Assembly (NCBI GenBank): GCA_963662155.1
Contig: OY759266.1
Span: forward strand, 12,081,835 to 12,145,834
Length of the DNA stretch: 64,000 nt
Source of the DNA: Lamellibrachia columna
Lineage: Eukaryota; Annelida; Polychaeta; Sabellida; Siboglinidae
Direction: 5' to 3'
Below, one piece after another: positions 11,757 through 23,306 of the stretch; position 1 is the stretch's first letter; every line of letters begins with the position of its first letter. Under the pieces are notes generated by a model. That model saw only the letters and a list, made by a program, of their open reading frames with translations, had not been told where the DNA came from and made no database searches. The translations under genes and the position numbers were made by a program.

Positions 11757-12190
11757 GTTCTATGTAACTGGTAAAGAAACAGGCAGAATTACGTTCTATG
11801 TAACTGGTATAGAAACAGGCAGAATTACGTTCTATGTAACTGCTATAGAAACAGGCAGAATTACGTTCTATGCAACTGCTATAGAAACAGGCAGAATTAC
11901 GTTCTATGTAACTGCTATAGAAACGGGCACAATTACGTTCTATGCAACTGCTATAGAAACAGGCAGAATTACGTTCTATGCAACTGCTATAGAAACAGGC
12001 AGAATTACGTTCTATGTAACTGCTATAGAAACGGGCACAATTACGTTCTATGTAACTGGTATAGAAACAGGCACAATTACGTTCTATGTAACTGGTATAG
12101 AAACAGGCACAATTACGTCCTATGTAACTGGTATAGAAACAGGCACAATTGCGTTATATGTAACTGGTATAGAAACAGGCAGAATTACGG
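11757..12190 (+). repeat. 36-bp minisatellite, about 12 copies
   Basis: The unit runs GTTCTATGTAACTGGTATAG then AAACAGGCAGAATTAC. Variants alternate (TGTAACTG/TGCAACTG, GGTATAG/GCTATAG, CAGAATT/CACAATT), suggesting internal block duplication. Confidence 0.95.
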
Positions 12191-12814
12191 GCGAGTCCTT
12201 AGTCACTTTTTCCACTGGCCATTATAGCCTTTTTATGGCGACTCGGAAATTTGTTTCCAACGATTTTCCTTTAACCTTTACAGCACGTTAAACGTCAAAT
12301 GACTGACCTTGTGTGAGAAGTTCGTGAACACGATATATCTTGACTTTCAGTCAAACACACCCGAAAATAATAAACACAATCACACATAATCCTCACTTTC
12401 TGATCTACGTTACGGACTCTTACTTCCGTAATTCGGAGAAGAAATCAACAACATGGACACATGGATTTCTCAGCATGATCAAATACTTGTGAATACATTT
12501 CAGTATGTCAATATGGTAATTTCTTATATATTGTGAATATGTACTCTAGTTAATGTCTCTCAGTTGTTTATTCAAAGCTACCTGCATCATTCCTCATATG
12601 ACAGGCATAGAATAGAGAAAAAACACAAAAACGTGCACGAAAACTGTCAAGAAAAAAATAAACAATAAATCAGAACAGGTAAAGAACACCCTACCACTGC
12701 TATCAAATCGTTTTGCTTGTTGAACACATGTATGTGTTTCAACAGGTTTAATTCTAACACTGCTAGATGGGGGGGGGGATAATCCGCTGAACATCATTTT
12801 GTAACGTAAATCAG
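12191..12814. other. Intergenic, nothing recognised
   Basis: A/T-rich with a short poly-G run near 12,770; no coding or repeat signature beyond simple sequence. Confidence 0.35.
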
Positions 12815-12965
12815 TCTGTGATGGTAGTACTTATTTTAAGGTTAAGCAAATATGCAAATCTACGACAATGAAACCATATTATGTAACATTTGCACTTTGC
12901 AGAAAGACATGACTGTATAAATAAAATTCTACAAACTATGTTTTTTACAAGTTGACCAGGTGGAA
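12815..12965 (-). repeat. Inverted, shuffled copy of DNA near 18.1 kb
   Basis: Reverse complements of 12,815-12,835 (ACTACCATCACAGACTGA) and 12,940-12,965 (GTTCCACCTGGTCAACTTGT) both occur near 18,104-18,155, but there they touch each other in the opposite order. A mosaic low-copy repeat is implied. Confidence 0.5.
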
Positions 12966-13375
12966 CTATTTCCTTCATTCTGGCTTTGTCCATACAGTTT
13001 ACATGTAGACTTATCAAACAGCGATTGATTGACACACGCACGCCCGCTTGCACGCACGCACACACATGCATGTGATATATACATGGTCTAAGAAACGGAA
13101 CTAGCTAACAGTATTGAAAGTTGACACACAGAACGGAGAGGTTCCTAGAAATCGCGTGTCCACGATCTCCGTCAATATATGAGAGATGGTTGTCATTTTT
13201 CAGTTATCGCCTTTGATTGACACCTAATGACAACGTCAGCAACAGCAGGTCCGGACCCAACGCGCCTATCTTCAGGCGGTGAGTGCCTTCAGCAGAGATA
13301 ACGCCCCGATCGACTTGCATGTGACATCAGTCGAACGCGTCTGGATAAAAGAGCGGACAGATCTCGACAGAAGCA

Positions 13376-13795
13376 ATGGAGCTGGATGTTCCACCCCCGT
13401 TTCCAGCCGCCAACCTCAGCAGCACACTTTCGTCCGTCGAACACCTCGACATCCTACAGATGTTCAATGAGTCGTACGAGTTGTCAACGACAGCTTCGAG
13501 TAACACGTCGAACGCGACGCTCCAATGGCCACTGACCGACGACGTTTCCGGCAGCGTCGTAGCCACGGTGGTCAGTTACCTGATGCTGTACGGGACCCCA
13601 GCGATCATCCTCGTCGGGCTGATCGGCAACACCCTGTCGCTGGTCGTCTACTCCTGCACTCACCTAGAGCGCGCCTCTTACAGTCTCTACATGCGCATGC
13701 TGTCCACCGTCGACATCTGCTTCCTCGTCGCCCTCTCCTTCATCTGGCTCGACCGAATCGGCGTCAATCTCTTCATGTCGTTCGGCTGGTGCCAG
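13376..13795 (+). CDS. GPCR exon 1 (N-terminus, TM1, TM2, loop 1)
   Basis: 140 codons end in WCQ exactly at the CAG|GTCAGT donor. The local GC content is clearly higher than in the surrounding DNA, as in exon 2. A GGATAAAAG sequence about 30 bp upstream of the ATG could be TATA-like, but its closeness to the start makes that doubtful. Confidence 0.85.
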
Positions 13796-16700
13796 GTCAG
13801 TACACTCCAGCAGCACATTCAGACACTTCTTTCTATTTCAGCCCAGTCTACGGACTCAGTACCACCTTAGAATCATCTGAAACAATAATCCACCTCATCA
13901 TTTCAGCCCAGTCCACGAACTCAGTACCACCTTAGAATCATCTGAAACAATAATCCACCTCATCATTTCAGCCCAGTCTACGAACTCAGTACCACCTTAG
14001 AATCATCTGAAACAATAATCCACCTCATCATTTCAGCCCAGTCTACGAACTCAGTACCACCTTAGAATAATCTGAAACAATAATCCACCTCATCTAACAT
14101 ACCCCGTAACCGCGGTCGTTCTGGCCCCTCTCATGGCGATTTTACAATTTGTGCACTATAGATACTTCCTGCAAAATCTCAAGACGTAATTTTCGAAATT
14201 GTATTTCCACCTTAAATCCTCGGCGATCCCTCGCTTTGACAATGACTTTTGCGCGTCCTTGTTCATTATATCATGCTTAGCGATTATGGTTTGTTGCGAC
14301 TCTCAGCAGATCCCTGAAGATTCAGGCGCTGTATTATCTTACTCTAATTATTAATAATTGCTCTTATGTGACGTCACCGTTTGACTCCAAAGCATATATT
14401 CATGTTGTGTCCGGACAATAATAGCTGCCACAATTACCACGGTTGTCCAGATTATTTTTACTAAGCCTTTATTTACTTTTCGCTGTCCTACAATAAACTG
14501 GTGCTGTACCAAATAATAAGCTTTCTCCTCTGTTCCATTCTGTTCTGGTTGCGTGATGAGGCTAAGCGAAAGTACACCGTACTGAAACGCGGGCTGAAAT
14601 ATTACTTGAAACGACCCCCTCTGTAGGCGTGTTCGTCAATGCTATGCAAGACATTTTCCATGTGGATCTATAAAATGATCATAACAAATTTCATATACCG
14701 AAGTTTTATTTACCTGAATAAACTTTCGCCAATCTTGTCAAGATGGTTTCGTCGGTACTAATACCGTCAATTGTATGACGCACCACACGAACCCTGGGAA
14801 ATGTGCGTCATTATCTATATGTGCGTCAGGCATATATGTTCCTTGACGCACCTCTGGAGACATTTTCGAACAATGACTGATATTTTTAAGTCAGGCGCAT
14901 TATCCATTACTTACAGAATAAGTCGCGGACTTTTGCAGACAGGTTCGGTCGTTTGCAGGTTGAGTATGTTCGAATAATTGATAAATTTAATGGTAAATAA
15001 GATAATAAAAAATTATTACAATAGCAACTATTTATGTATGTCAGCATTCTAAATTGTCTCTCAATACGTTTGAGTTATTTATGTCGCTAGTTGTCGTAAT
15101 TCTAATTGTTTTGCGGCTAAAACTTGCAGCGGACATTGACGGACCTTGACATACCCCTCGTATATATTTGTGTCCAACCAAAAGTTAGAAATTTACGTAC
15201 TACTGCGTAATTATTTTTTGGGACATGCGCACCCACGACGCACTTTGCCTGGGCGTCGTAGGGTGCATCGTGCAATTGATGGGTGTACAATGGTGGTAGG
15301 ATGACGTCATCGTAGACGTGTGGCAACATAAACACAACAGAATGGCGTCACTGCCACAGCCCTGACTTTACTTTATATTACACGTTCACAGTTGGTCGTC
15401 GTCCTAAGTGTTGTACCGGATGTGGCTCCGGGTTCCTCGTACCACATGAAATGACGTCATTGGCTACAACCCTCAGACGCATGTTTATATACCCAAAGGA
15501 CAAAGTAGGGCCGGATGAACAGGGCGAACTAGCGTACCAAATCCCGTGTAAGACCAGACTAGAAGAACACAGTAAAGATGCGGAGAATGCACCAAGAGAA
15601 CATTACACGAGGAGTGGAAAGAAACGACCACAGTCCACAATCGACACGCGTTTTAAGAAGATGCCTATGTATTTTCCACACACATTTATGAATTACATTT
15701 TGTTACGACTTGACTCAGTGATATTTTCATGAGTTGCACATAACACCTTGCTGGAAAAGTCACAGCTCAGGTACCATGCAGACACTGCATAATTTTATAA
15801 ATAATTATACGCACTGTGCTTACCCGCTAGGCATACATCTAGCAGTAATAACCCGGAAGTGGCGCAGGCAGCAAGCAGCATACAACTGACTGACATATCA
15901 CGTACATGGTTGTGAAAATAACACAAATAGGCAATCTCGCTGTCAGTATATGTTGGGAGGTTGGCCTCAAAAATAGGTGGGAGATGGACTCTCAAAAATG
16001 GTGGTTCTTGGGAACAAAATAACACCTCTCATGGTGCCCGGTTTTATTTAGTGACGCATCTCGTCTCTAGTATTGCTACGCCACATTCGCTTAGGCGTTT
16101 TCAGAACCAAGGTGTTTCAATTCTGGAATCAGCTCTTCTTTGTATTCTTTCTAGTTAATATATGTCTTTGTTCCGATATGGCATTCAAGCTTGTGTGAAT
16201 GTTAATTGTATTGGAGTCAATGTTAGGGGCTTGGTAATTTTAAACAAATTGCAATAATAATAAAATGGACATTATTGGAATTTGTATGTATTTACGAAGC
16301 CCCTTAACTAGCACTGGCATTTCATCACTAACGAGACTTTCTGTCGCCCCTGTCACCAGATGGTCCTGTACGTGTCACACTCGTGCGGATTCCTGTCCAC
16401 GTGGAGCGTCGTCAGTTTCACCATGGAGCGCTACATCAACGTGTTCCATCCCCTTCGTCGCGACATGTTCTGCACGAAGCGCCGAGCCAACTTGGTCGTC
16501 GTCTCGCTGGTCGTGTTCGCCTGCCTCGTCTACACCTACACGATCTTCTCCTACGGCGCCGTCGACTACGGTCACCTCTCGGTCTGCTCGCCGAAGCCGG
16601 GACATCGCAACATCTTACAGGCGATGACGGCGATCGACACGTTCGTGTCGTGCGTCGTCCCGTCCGCCTTCATCGTCGTCTGCAATGCGCGCCTCATCCG

Positions 16701-17343
16701 CAAACTGCGCCACGACAAGGTAGAGTTCTCGGCGACGACAGCCGGAAGAGACACCTCCGGCACCGGTCCAGACGCCACTGCCGACACCGCCGCCGTCAGC
16801 CACCCTCTTGTCATATATCACCCGGGGTCTCGCGACGTATCGGACACGATCACGCCCAATTCTCCGAAAGTTGGCATTCAGCTTTCCCCGGCGGAAGTTG
16901 GCAGCGCCGCCAACTCGAGCCATTCGTCGAATACGAGGCCGTCCTTGGTGACCGTGGCGGGCTGTCATCGCGTGACGCGCGAGCGCTGCAGGCTGCGCAA
17001 GGCGCGCATGCTGCTCGTGCTCTCCAGCATCCTGGTTCTGCTGAGTCTGCCGAGTCACGTGTTGCGCACCCAGTTCACCATACGGCACTTGTTCGGCGCC
17101 TCGCATCGCATGACCAGGATCGAAACATACCTGCACGAAATCTTCCAGCTGCTGTACTTACTCGGATTCGCCGTCAATTTCTTCATTTACAGTCTGTGTG
17201 GCCACCACTTCCGACGGGAACTTCGTCGTACGTGCGGTCGCTGCCGGTACACCCTGTGCAAGTACAAAACACGTGCCTTGCGTTCCCGGAAGCGCTCCAC
17301 GCAAAACAACGAAATATGTATACGGCTGGAACGGGTTAGCTGA
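13376..17343 (+). CDS. Class A (rhodopsin-like) neuropeptide-type GPCR, two exons, 467 aa
   Basis: Exons 13,376-13,795 and 16,360-17,343 join in phase 0 (CAG|GTCAGT ... CACCAG|ATG) to give seven membrane segments. Visible landmarks: four N-glycosylation motifs in the N-terminus (Asn13, 31, 43, 46); TM1 with Gly84-Asn85; TM2 with Asp113; Cys139 before TM3 paired with Cys216 in loop 2; an ERY version of the DRY motif at 163-165; a long Ser/Thr-rich third inner loop; TM6 with Pro371 but no CWxP; and NFFIY (413-417) in place of NPxxY. The Cys- and Arg-rich tail could be palmitoylated. From family knowledge it would be a plasma-membrane receptor signalling through G proteins; the ligand is inferred to be a small peptide. 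The start is the first ATG in a frame leading to a plausible extracellular N-terminus, with no signal peptide. A partial pseudocopy lies at 30.7 kb. Confidence 0.88.
13836..14093 (+). repeat. 65-bp tandem repeat in the GPCR intron, four copies
   Basis: The unit starts TTTCAGCCCAGTCTACG and ends CCACCTCATCA, with copies at 13,836, 13,901, 13,966 and 14,031. It begins 40 bp after the exon 1 donor. Each copy contains a TTTCAG acceptor-like triplet context, but nothing coding follows. Confidence 0.95.
14196..14355 (+). mobile_element. LINE 3'-end fragment in the GPCR intron
   Basis: It matches the 3' end of the LINE at 4,636-4,790 (for example GACAATGACTTTTGCGCGTC in both), so the two come from one family. 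Confidence 0.8.
14356..16359 (+). other. Rest of the GPCR intron
   Basis: No coding signature is seen. A 93-codon frame at 15,451-15,732 has no recognisable domain. Near 15,950-16,015 lies a low-copy repeat with GGGAGGTTGGCCTCAAAAAT, relatives of which occur near 43,500-43,610 and 58,420-58,500 on the other strand. Confidence 0.45.
16360..17343 (+). CDS. GPCR exon 2 (TM3 to C-terminus)
   Basis: The exon opens at the ATG directly after CACCAG and runs 327 codons to TGA. It holds TM3 with ERY, TM4, the loop-2 cysteine, TM5, a long third inner loop of about 100 residues rich in Ser, Thr and Pro, TM6, TM7 with NFFIY and a basic tail. Other long frames across the exon on both strands arise from its GC-rich codon use. 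Confidence 0.88.
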   Translation: MVLYVSHSCGFLSTWSVVSFTMERYINVFHPLRRDMFCTKRRANLVVVSLVVFACLVYTYTIFSYGAVDYGHLSVCSPKPGHRNILQAMTAIDTFVSCVVPSAFIVVCNARLIRKLRHDKVEFSATTAGRDTSGTGPDATADTAAVSHPLVIYHPGSRDVSDTITPNSPKVGIQLSPAEVGSAANSSHSSNTRPSLVTVAGCHRVTRERCRLRKARMLLVLSSILVLLSLPSHVLRTQFTIRHLFGASHRMTRIETYLHEIFQLLYLLGFAVNFFIYSLCGHHFRRELRRTCGRCRYTLCKYKTRALRSRKRSTQNNEICIRLERVS

Positions 17344-17904
17344 AAATAGTCTACCAGCATATGACATAATGGCCAAAAGGAAACTAATTGATAACACGAC
17401 TGAATATACCCACTGTCTAATCACGTAGTGTGAAAGCTGTGTTCAATTCCAGTATGTCAGCGGAACAGTTGTCAACTTGAGTTGTTAATTGCCAATTAAA
17501 ACATTCGATGTAGCATTACCACATTTTATTTGTTACACGTTGAACTACGCTCCACCAGAATTTCGATCTGTGCATCCCATTCGGTGACGTTTATTATATA
17601 TATGGTGCGTTTATTAAATATCTATACGTTAGTAAGGCAAAGCAATCTTGTAAAACATCAATATAAATATACGCAAAACAGCACTAAATTTACATTGGTT
17701 TGTAATTAGCCTTCCATTACATTTTCGATAATTATATTGGGTTCCGATTATCTTTACAGCCCAGCTTCGAGGGCCTTCAGTGAAACTTCAGGAAAATATA
17801 ACATCTTCATTTATAAATTCAGAGGTTCGTGTTGATTCAAAAGAAAAACAATCGAAATTGGGTGTTTGTAGATTATTCTGAATTTCTGATCTAAAATTAA
17901 TATA
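17344..17904 (+). other. GPCR 3' flank, duplicated at 31.0-31.7 kb
   Basis: No gene. The flank (for example GATAACACGACTGAATATA near 17,390) matches the sequence after the pseudocopy, showing that the duplication included at least 550 bp beyond the stop codon. Confidence 0.7.
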
Positions 17905-18090
17905 GAAAAAATGCGCCGAGAACGAAACCTCTATGGTAGACACTGTACTCAACCCACCAACTGCTGGCTGTTGCATTGTCCAGAAAGGAAGCCTCTTTCG
18001 CTTAGGTGGGAATTGCCATACATATGTCAGTCAAGGATATGGACATCTCTTGGAGGTTGACTGTGAGACTGAACACGACATATCTCGTCT
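17905..18090 (+). repeat. Uninterrupted copy of the repeat split at 8.9-10.7 kb
   Basis: It corresponds to 8,836-8,883 joined to 10,670-10,810. At about 17,958 it reads ACCAACTGCTGGCTGTTGC where the other copy has the insertion between TA and CCGG, and so represents the pre-insertion state. Confidence 0.6.
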
Positions 18091-18289
18091 TTCATTAAAG
18101 CGAGTACTACCATCACAGACTGATTGACAGTTCCACCTGGTCAACTTGTAAAAAACTAAGTTTGCAGATTTTTATTTGTACATATCTTTTTTCAAAGTCC
18201 GAGTATTATATAAGGTATATTACAAAAAATATGGTTTCAAAGTCACGGAATTTTATTTTTACGTCCGAGTTTGCTTTATTATTGATAAT

Positions 18290-18420
18290 ATATATCAATG
18301 TTGTTAAATTGTTAATATGTATAAATGTTTTTAAATTGTTAATATGTATCAATGTTGTTAAATTGTTAATATGTATCAATGTTGTTAAATTGTTAATATG
18401 TATCAATGTTGTTAAATTGT
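18290..18420 (+). repeat. 27-bp tandem repeat, about five copies
   Basis: The unit is ATGTATCAATGTTGTTAAAT then TGTTAAT, with small changes. Open frames across it are artefacts. Confidence 0.9.
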
Positions 18421-18984
18421 TACGCAATTTATTATACAGCTTGCACTGACATTTTTGTTTCTACACAAAAGTCATCACACAAATTCAGCGTACTACGTGT
18501 CCATTTGTGTCCATTTGTCTATCCCCAGACATGCGATGGTCCACGGACAACACGTGTTCTGTTACACATCCTGAAGTCACTTCTTTAACTGTGACATTGG
18601 TATCTTGTTTACTTTATTGATAAAACCTTCTGCAATACGTATGCAGATAGCAGAATAAAACACAGAATAGTTTTTTATTCAAATTACGTAAAGACGAGAA
18701 GCAGAAAACGCTACTGTCGCTAGCAGTTCAGACGGGCAGACGCTGGAATCAACAGAGTTTTCCCGTACCACTGTTAGGTTAGAACTGAATCCTATTCGAT
18801 ACATGGAATCAGTAACATGTGTTTTATATTGCTGGTGAAGCTCCAGTTATGTAGTTTATCATACTTATCAGAGTTGAGTATTTAAGCGGAAAAGTTTATA
18901 GGTTATTTGTCGCATTATCGGTATAACGGGTAGGATGAAATTTAGTTTCATACGGCTTCCTTCACAGATGGACGAATTTCCTTG
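18421..18984. other. Intergenic, nothing recognised
   Basis: No coding or transposon signature found. Confidence 0.35.
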
Positions 18985-19240
18985 CCCGGGTGCGTGTTTT
19001 TTTTTTAGCAGTTAGGTTGAGCACAATGGGCGGATGTGAACCAATGCGGTGGCCGGATTTCAGCACGTGATGCATACATTATTGAGAATCTCTACACGTG
19101 GTGTGGTATGGCAGCTTGCGCCAACACGTGCATGTGTTTACTAACAAGTTTTATGGAAAAGACGGCGTTTGTTTGGCATTGTTTGGGCGACTAATGACCA
19201 ACATCAGATACGAGTTTCGCGCATGATATGTAAACAACCG

Positions 19241-19312
<72 letters not shown>

Positions 19313-19320
19313 TAATAACC
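18985..19320 (+). repeat. Block present in inverted orientation at 30.42-30.71 kb
   Basis: It matches the reverse complement of 30,421-30,706 (for example AGCACGTGATGCATACATTA here). It ends in a (GTGC)n tract at 19,240-19,313, the counterpart of the (GCAC)n tract near 30,435. In the other copy the block abuts the GPCR pseudocopy. Confidence 0.8.
19240..19313 (+). repeat. (GTGC)n microsatellite
   Basis: About 18 tetranucleotide copies. Confidence 0.95.
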
Positions 19321-21080
19321 TTAGTGATAATTTACGCATCGTTGTTTTTTATTTATAAAGTTTGCCGCTAAAGGTCACAATGTCATGATGCATAAATTAA
19401 AGCATAAACAATGGCGGCAATATTTCGCTCCAACAGTCGTCACTTCGGCGAAGAATACAGTAGAGTAAAGATAAGTTTGTTAGACAATGTGATCTGTAGA
19501 TTATAGCCAGGGTTGACTGAATTACTTTAATTTTGTACTTGAGTAAAAGTAAAAGTAATTCACCTAAAAACTACTTGAATAAAAGTAAAATTACTTTGTG
19601 AAAAAAGTACTTGAGTAAAAAGTAAAACTATTTTTCAAAAGTACTTGAAGTAAAAATAGAAGTAAAAGTACAACACTTAGAAATAACAACAAAATCATGA
19701 GTAATATTATATAAATTACACAACTTGCATCTGACAACTGTTTTGCAACCACTCTGCCTATAACAATGTGCTCCCAGACAGCCTTAGCTGGTCAATCGGT
19801 CTGCCACCATTGAACATGGTGCTCACTTGGATGCTTGGAAAATTACATTATCTTTAATGAGAGCGCACAACTTCAAATAATATCAGTTAAATACAGAACT
19901 TAATTAACGATGAGGCATAATCTGTCTTTTTATCGACCTGTTCCTGGGGTATGGGAGGAGCTAGATTGTACAACAGTATATACGCAGGTGTGATTGTATC
20001 TGAGTAGGTAGAGGGTCAGTCCAGTACTAGCCTTTCAGGGAAACTGGTCAGAGATAATACAACCTAGCACTGCCCATAGTAAAATTAACAAAGTTATTTG
20101 ATGCCTAGCTGATGAAGCCATCTGGCTTATGAACCCCCACCTTCTCATGTCTTCCCAGATAGTGTCTTATCAGCTCACACAAACATTGGGTCAACACGCT
20201 TTAGCAGCTAGCTGTGTTGGTTACCTGGTACCAGCTGGGGCTAGAATTGACCAGAAGGTAGACCAGTGCAACAGAGGAATGCTGTTGCTAATTGCAATTA
20301 AAAGTGACCTGTCGTTGATATTATTTATGGGTCAGCTTGAAGAAGCCATTGCTGATAAAAGATGCTGCCAAATGGCAGAGTATCAATTCTTTACTGTTTA
20401 GTTCTGTTGAGTAATCATTATTATGAATTTTTTAAACATCTCAATATGAATTTTATTCGTGAAAGTAAAATGCTGTTTAATGCTGAAGTAAGCCGGTAAG
20501 GCCGTTGGCGTTGTTGGTAGGGGAGAGTTGCCGGGATTGGGTCCCCTAACGATAAACTTGAATATAGACGCGAAAACAAATGGAATTGCTGTAGACAATA
20601 TATTATCATAGAGTTTATATTTTATTTTCAACAACAAGCTATTAATCACAAAAAAAATCATTGATGAATTTTTTTAATTCTATTAAAAAAAATTGCAAAA
20701 TGGTCCAATCGTGACCACGGTTTCCTCGATTGGACCACCCAATGTCTTCGATTGGACTAAAAATAAAATATATATATATATTTATAGTGTCAATTTTAAC
20801 AATAATAGTTATCATTAGTCAGATACAATATACTAATAAATACCAGTGTTCATAATCTTTGTAGTTCCATCCACCCTACACAATGTCCCATATCTTCTTC
20901 GACTGGACAAACAAACAAATTATGTATAACAAACTTTGGATCAATACGTGAGTAAAATATAATGTTCATTAGGAACATAAAATGAATCAACAGTCAAATG
21001 AAATATTAATAGGGCCTAATATTCATAGACTTGTGTCAATGGCTCCGGAATAAGCTAGCGGAAATGATCGACATCCTTTA

Positions 21081-21410
21081 AAAGGTAAAGGTATGTTCTT
21101 ATATAGCGCGGTATCCGATCCATAGGACTGCTCAAAGCGCTTTACACTTCACCCCCTGGCAGACCTGTTCATTCCAAGGCCATCTCAACTTCTTTGGGAA
21201 GTATTCAGCCACGCTGCAATTGCTGCGCGAAGGCTATTCGTTCACATATCCACCAATGTCTGTATTGCCAGGTACTCATTTATACAGCTGAGTGAACTGT
21301 GGCAACGTGGGATGATCAAACTTGCCAAAGGTTCGAAGCGACCGCAGTGGGATTTGAAACCGGGTTCTCTCGATTGAGAGTCCGGCTTCTAACCGGTATG
21401 CTATCGCGCC
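21081..21410 (-). mobile_element. tRNA-derived SINE inserted in the pogo-like element
   Basis: Read on the minus strand, the 5' part has a tRNA-like head: GATAGCATACCGGTTAG (A-box-like) and GGTTTCAAATCC (B-box, 21,350-21,361). The opposite end contains CAAAGCGCTTTACAC (about 21,134) and the palindromic TATATAGCGCGGTATC, typical of a widespread invertebrate SINE type. The 8.9 kb relative lacks it: CATCCTTTA continues there directly into the element, and CCTTTA occurs on both sides here, fitting a short target duplication. Confidence 0.65.
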
Positions 21411-21573
21411 CTTTAGGCCAAGTAGACGTAGCTATCTCCGGTCCGACTTTGCTTTGTTTAATTAGTTTCTTTCTTCGGTGGGCATAACTCTGGTACAGCT
21501 TCCATGGCAACAGCTGTCAGTGCTGGAGTTGCAACAACCAGTGTCAGGGGTGGCGTAGGGTTGTGCAACTTCC

Positions 21574-21891
21574 GTGATAACATTAGTTACCGTAGCAGCA
21601 GCGAAGTCGGTGTCTTGGAATACGTATATGGTCTTTCACATTAAGAATTTCGGCGACTTGCCATGTTGTCATTGGTCTGCCCACGTCTTCTCTCATCCAC
21701 ATCCTCAATGCATCATCGTAGTATTTCCCAAACGGTCCGATAATGGTCCCATCCAAAGGCTGGAATCGGTCAGTCGTGTGTGGCGGAAGTGAGACCATGA
21801 TCACACCAGCTTCCTGAGCCGTCGCAGTTGCTGCCAACTTCTTTGTGTGGTTCACGTGGCTATCGAGTCTGAGCACAATAATCTCCTTCAT
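21574..21891 (-). pseudogene. Pogo/Tigger-type DDE transposase fragment
   Basis: A frame of 102 codons reads LRLDSHVNHT, then LPPHTTDRFQPLDG and GPFGKYYDDALRMWM. These match the DDE superfamily endonuclease of pogo/Tigger transposases, with the second catalytic Asp in LDSH and the conserved LP.HTT...QPLD block. The N-terminal DNA-binding part and the first catalytic Asp are absent or scrambled; the rest of a transposase of usual length (about 500 aa) is missing. It acts, in intact relatives, as the nuclear cut-and-paste enzyme for TA targets. Confidence 0.8.
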
Positions 21892-23306
21892 TGGTTTAAC
21901 AAAATCTACGAAATGTCACAGCCAAGTAACAAACCCCCTCACTGGCCTTTGCCCTCGGAGGTCCACCATTTGTCAGTTCTATTTTTTTCCACTTCCGTTT
22001 ATATATGACCATTAGCACCAAATTTATGTAAGCCCTCGTAAAGTCTTTGGTAGTCCGAAACAATGTAAATTTACCTGTGACCAAATGTGTTCTATTACAA
22101 GTTCCCTCGTTTGGACCACTCAGCAATTTCCTTTATTTGCATTATTATAATTGGTCCCTTGTCCAATATTACTTTCTGATAATTAATAAACTGTATTGGG
22201 GTAATTACACACATATATTGATGCATACCCTTATGTGGGTCACTGGTCCAATTGTGGCAACTGCGGTGGTCCAATCGTGGAATTTTACGTGTTAAAAATA
22301 TTGCAATGTCATCACAAGCAGACGACATCCATTTTTAAATTCTTATTATCGCTAAATACGTTGGGCTCCTATTCTCGTGATGGACATACATTTTCGCCTG
22401 TAAATATGACCAATGGTGCTGTGCTGATAACTGATCACGGCCTGATTATTATGTCGGGGACATAGAAAACCTACTTTCGATGATAATTTTTTTTAAACTA
22501 CTGCTATTTCGTCGAAACTTACCGTGTCATCCGAAATGCCACTGATGAATGACATAATCGATAGAGGATGCCACGGTATACAGTAACATGAATACATAGC
22601 AATAGTCCGATCGATGTACTGGCCCAATCCCGGCAACTCTCCCCTAATGCCAATGGGCAAAAATCGGTTCTCGTTCTCGATCCACGATGCGCGTTCGCTC
22701 ACGAATATCAGAATTGTGTCAGTGTATGGGGATTATAAATACATTGTCGAAATTGCAAATTTTAATATTATAATACATATTGGAAACTTACTGATTAATA
22801 GTTTATATGATGCAACGGAGACGTTTGCATCGTGGTTTGAGATGGCATTCTAAAGTTGTGTGCTCGAAATGACATTTCATGTCAGCGGCCTTGACCTGAC
22901 CTATGCCAATATTTGGCAGACTTCGTTCACTGATGTAGATATAAAACAATGGTTGCATCGATTTCCCAAAGAGAGGTTTGTATGCAAATATGATCGCGAA
23001 CTGGCATGCGATTGGATGATATTAATAGCTTTTGGTCTGGCGACTATGAACAGTTTTTTAAATGTCGTTGACGGTGGAGCGCCACCGGCAGCAGCGGGTT
23101 CGCCAAAAAAATTTAACGAAAATATATTGCGACGTAAATAAAAGTAACGGAGTGAAAAGTCGCGTTACTTTAGATAAAACTACTTCGTTACAAGTAAACG
23201 TATTTAGTACAAATTCTACTTCGATACATGCCAATTACTTGAAATAACTACTCAAGTATTGTAACGAAGTACTTTTACTTCGTTACATGCCAACCCTGAT
23301 TATAGC

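Larger units (their letters stand above)
20520..22644 (-). mobile_element. Pogo-like (Tc1/mariner) element, 2.1 kb, nested in the hAT
   Basis: Perfect 22-bp terminal inverted repeats beginning GGGGAGAGTTGCCGGG (20,520-20,541 and 22,623-22,644) are flanked by TA on both sides (20,518-20,519 and 22,645-22,646). Inside, the minus strand carries a transposase fragment. The ends are intact but the coding part is broken, so it could only move with help. The 8,884-10,669 element is a diverged relative. Confidence 0.88.
19508..23298. mobile_element. hAT-like element with perfect 8-bp target duplication
   Basis: Ends are CAGGGTTG (left) and, reversed, CAGGGTTGG (right), flanked on both sides by the identical octamer ATTATAGC (19,500-19,507 and 23,299-23,306), the hallmark of hAT insertion. 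Subterminal A/T-rich strings such as GTACTTGAGTAAAAGTAA and GAAGTACTTTTACTTCG resemble those of Tol2-like hAT elements. No hAT transposase domain is recognisable in the frames at 20,129-20,401 or 22,860-23,141, so it is probably non-autonomous or decayed. It hosts a pogo-like element and, within that, a SINE. Confidence 0.85.

Noticed and set aside
13525..13935. 136-codon frame over GPCR exon 1
   Set aside because: Shadow frame running into the intron repeat.
16383..17339. 318-codon frame overlapping GPCR exon 2 in another phase
   Set aside because: It is a shadow of GC-rich receptor codons; only the 16,360-17,343 frame gives membrane segments and joins exon 1 in phase.
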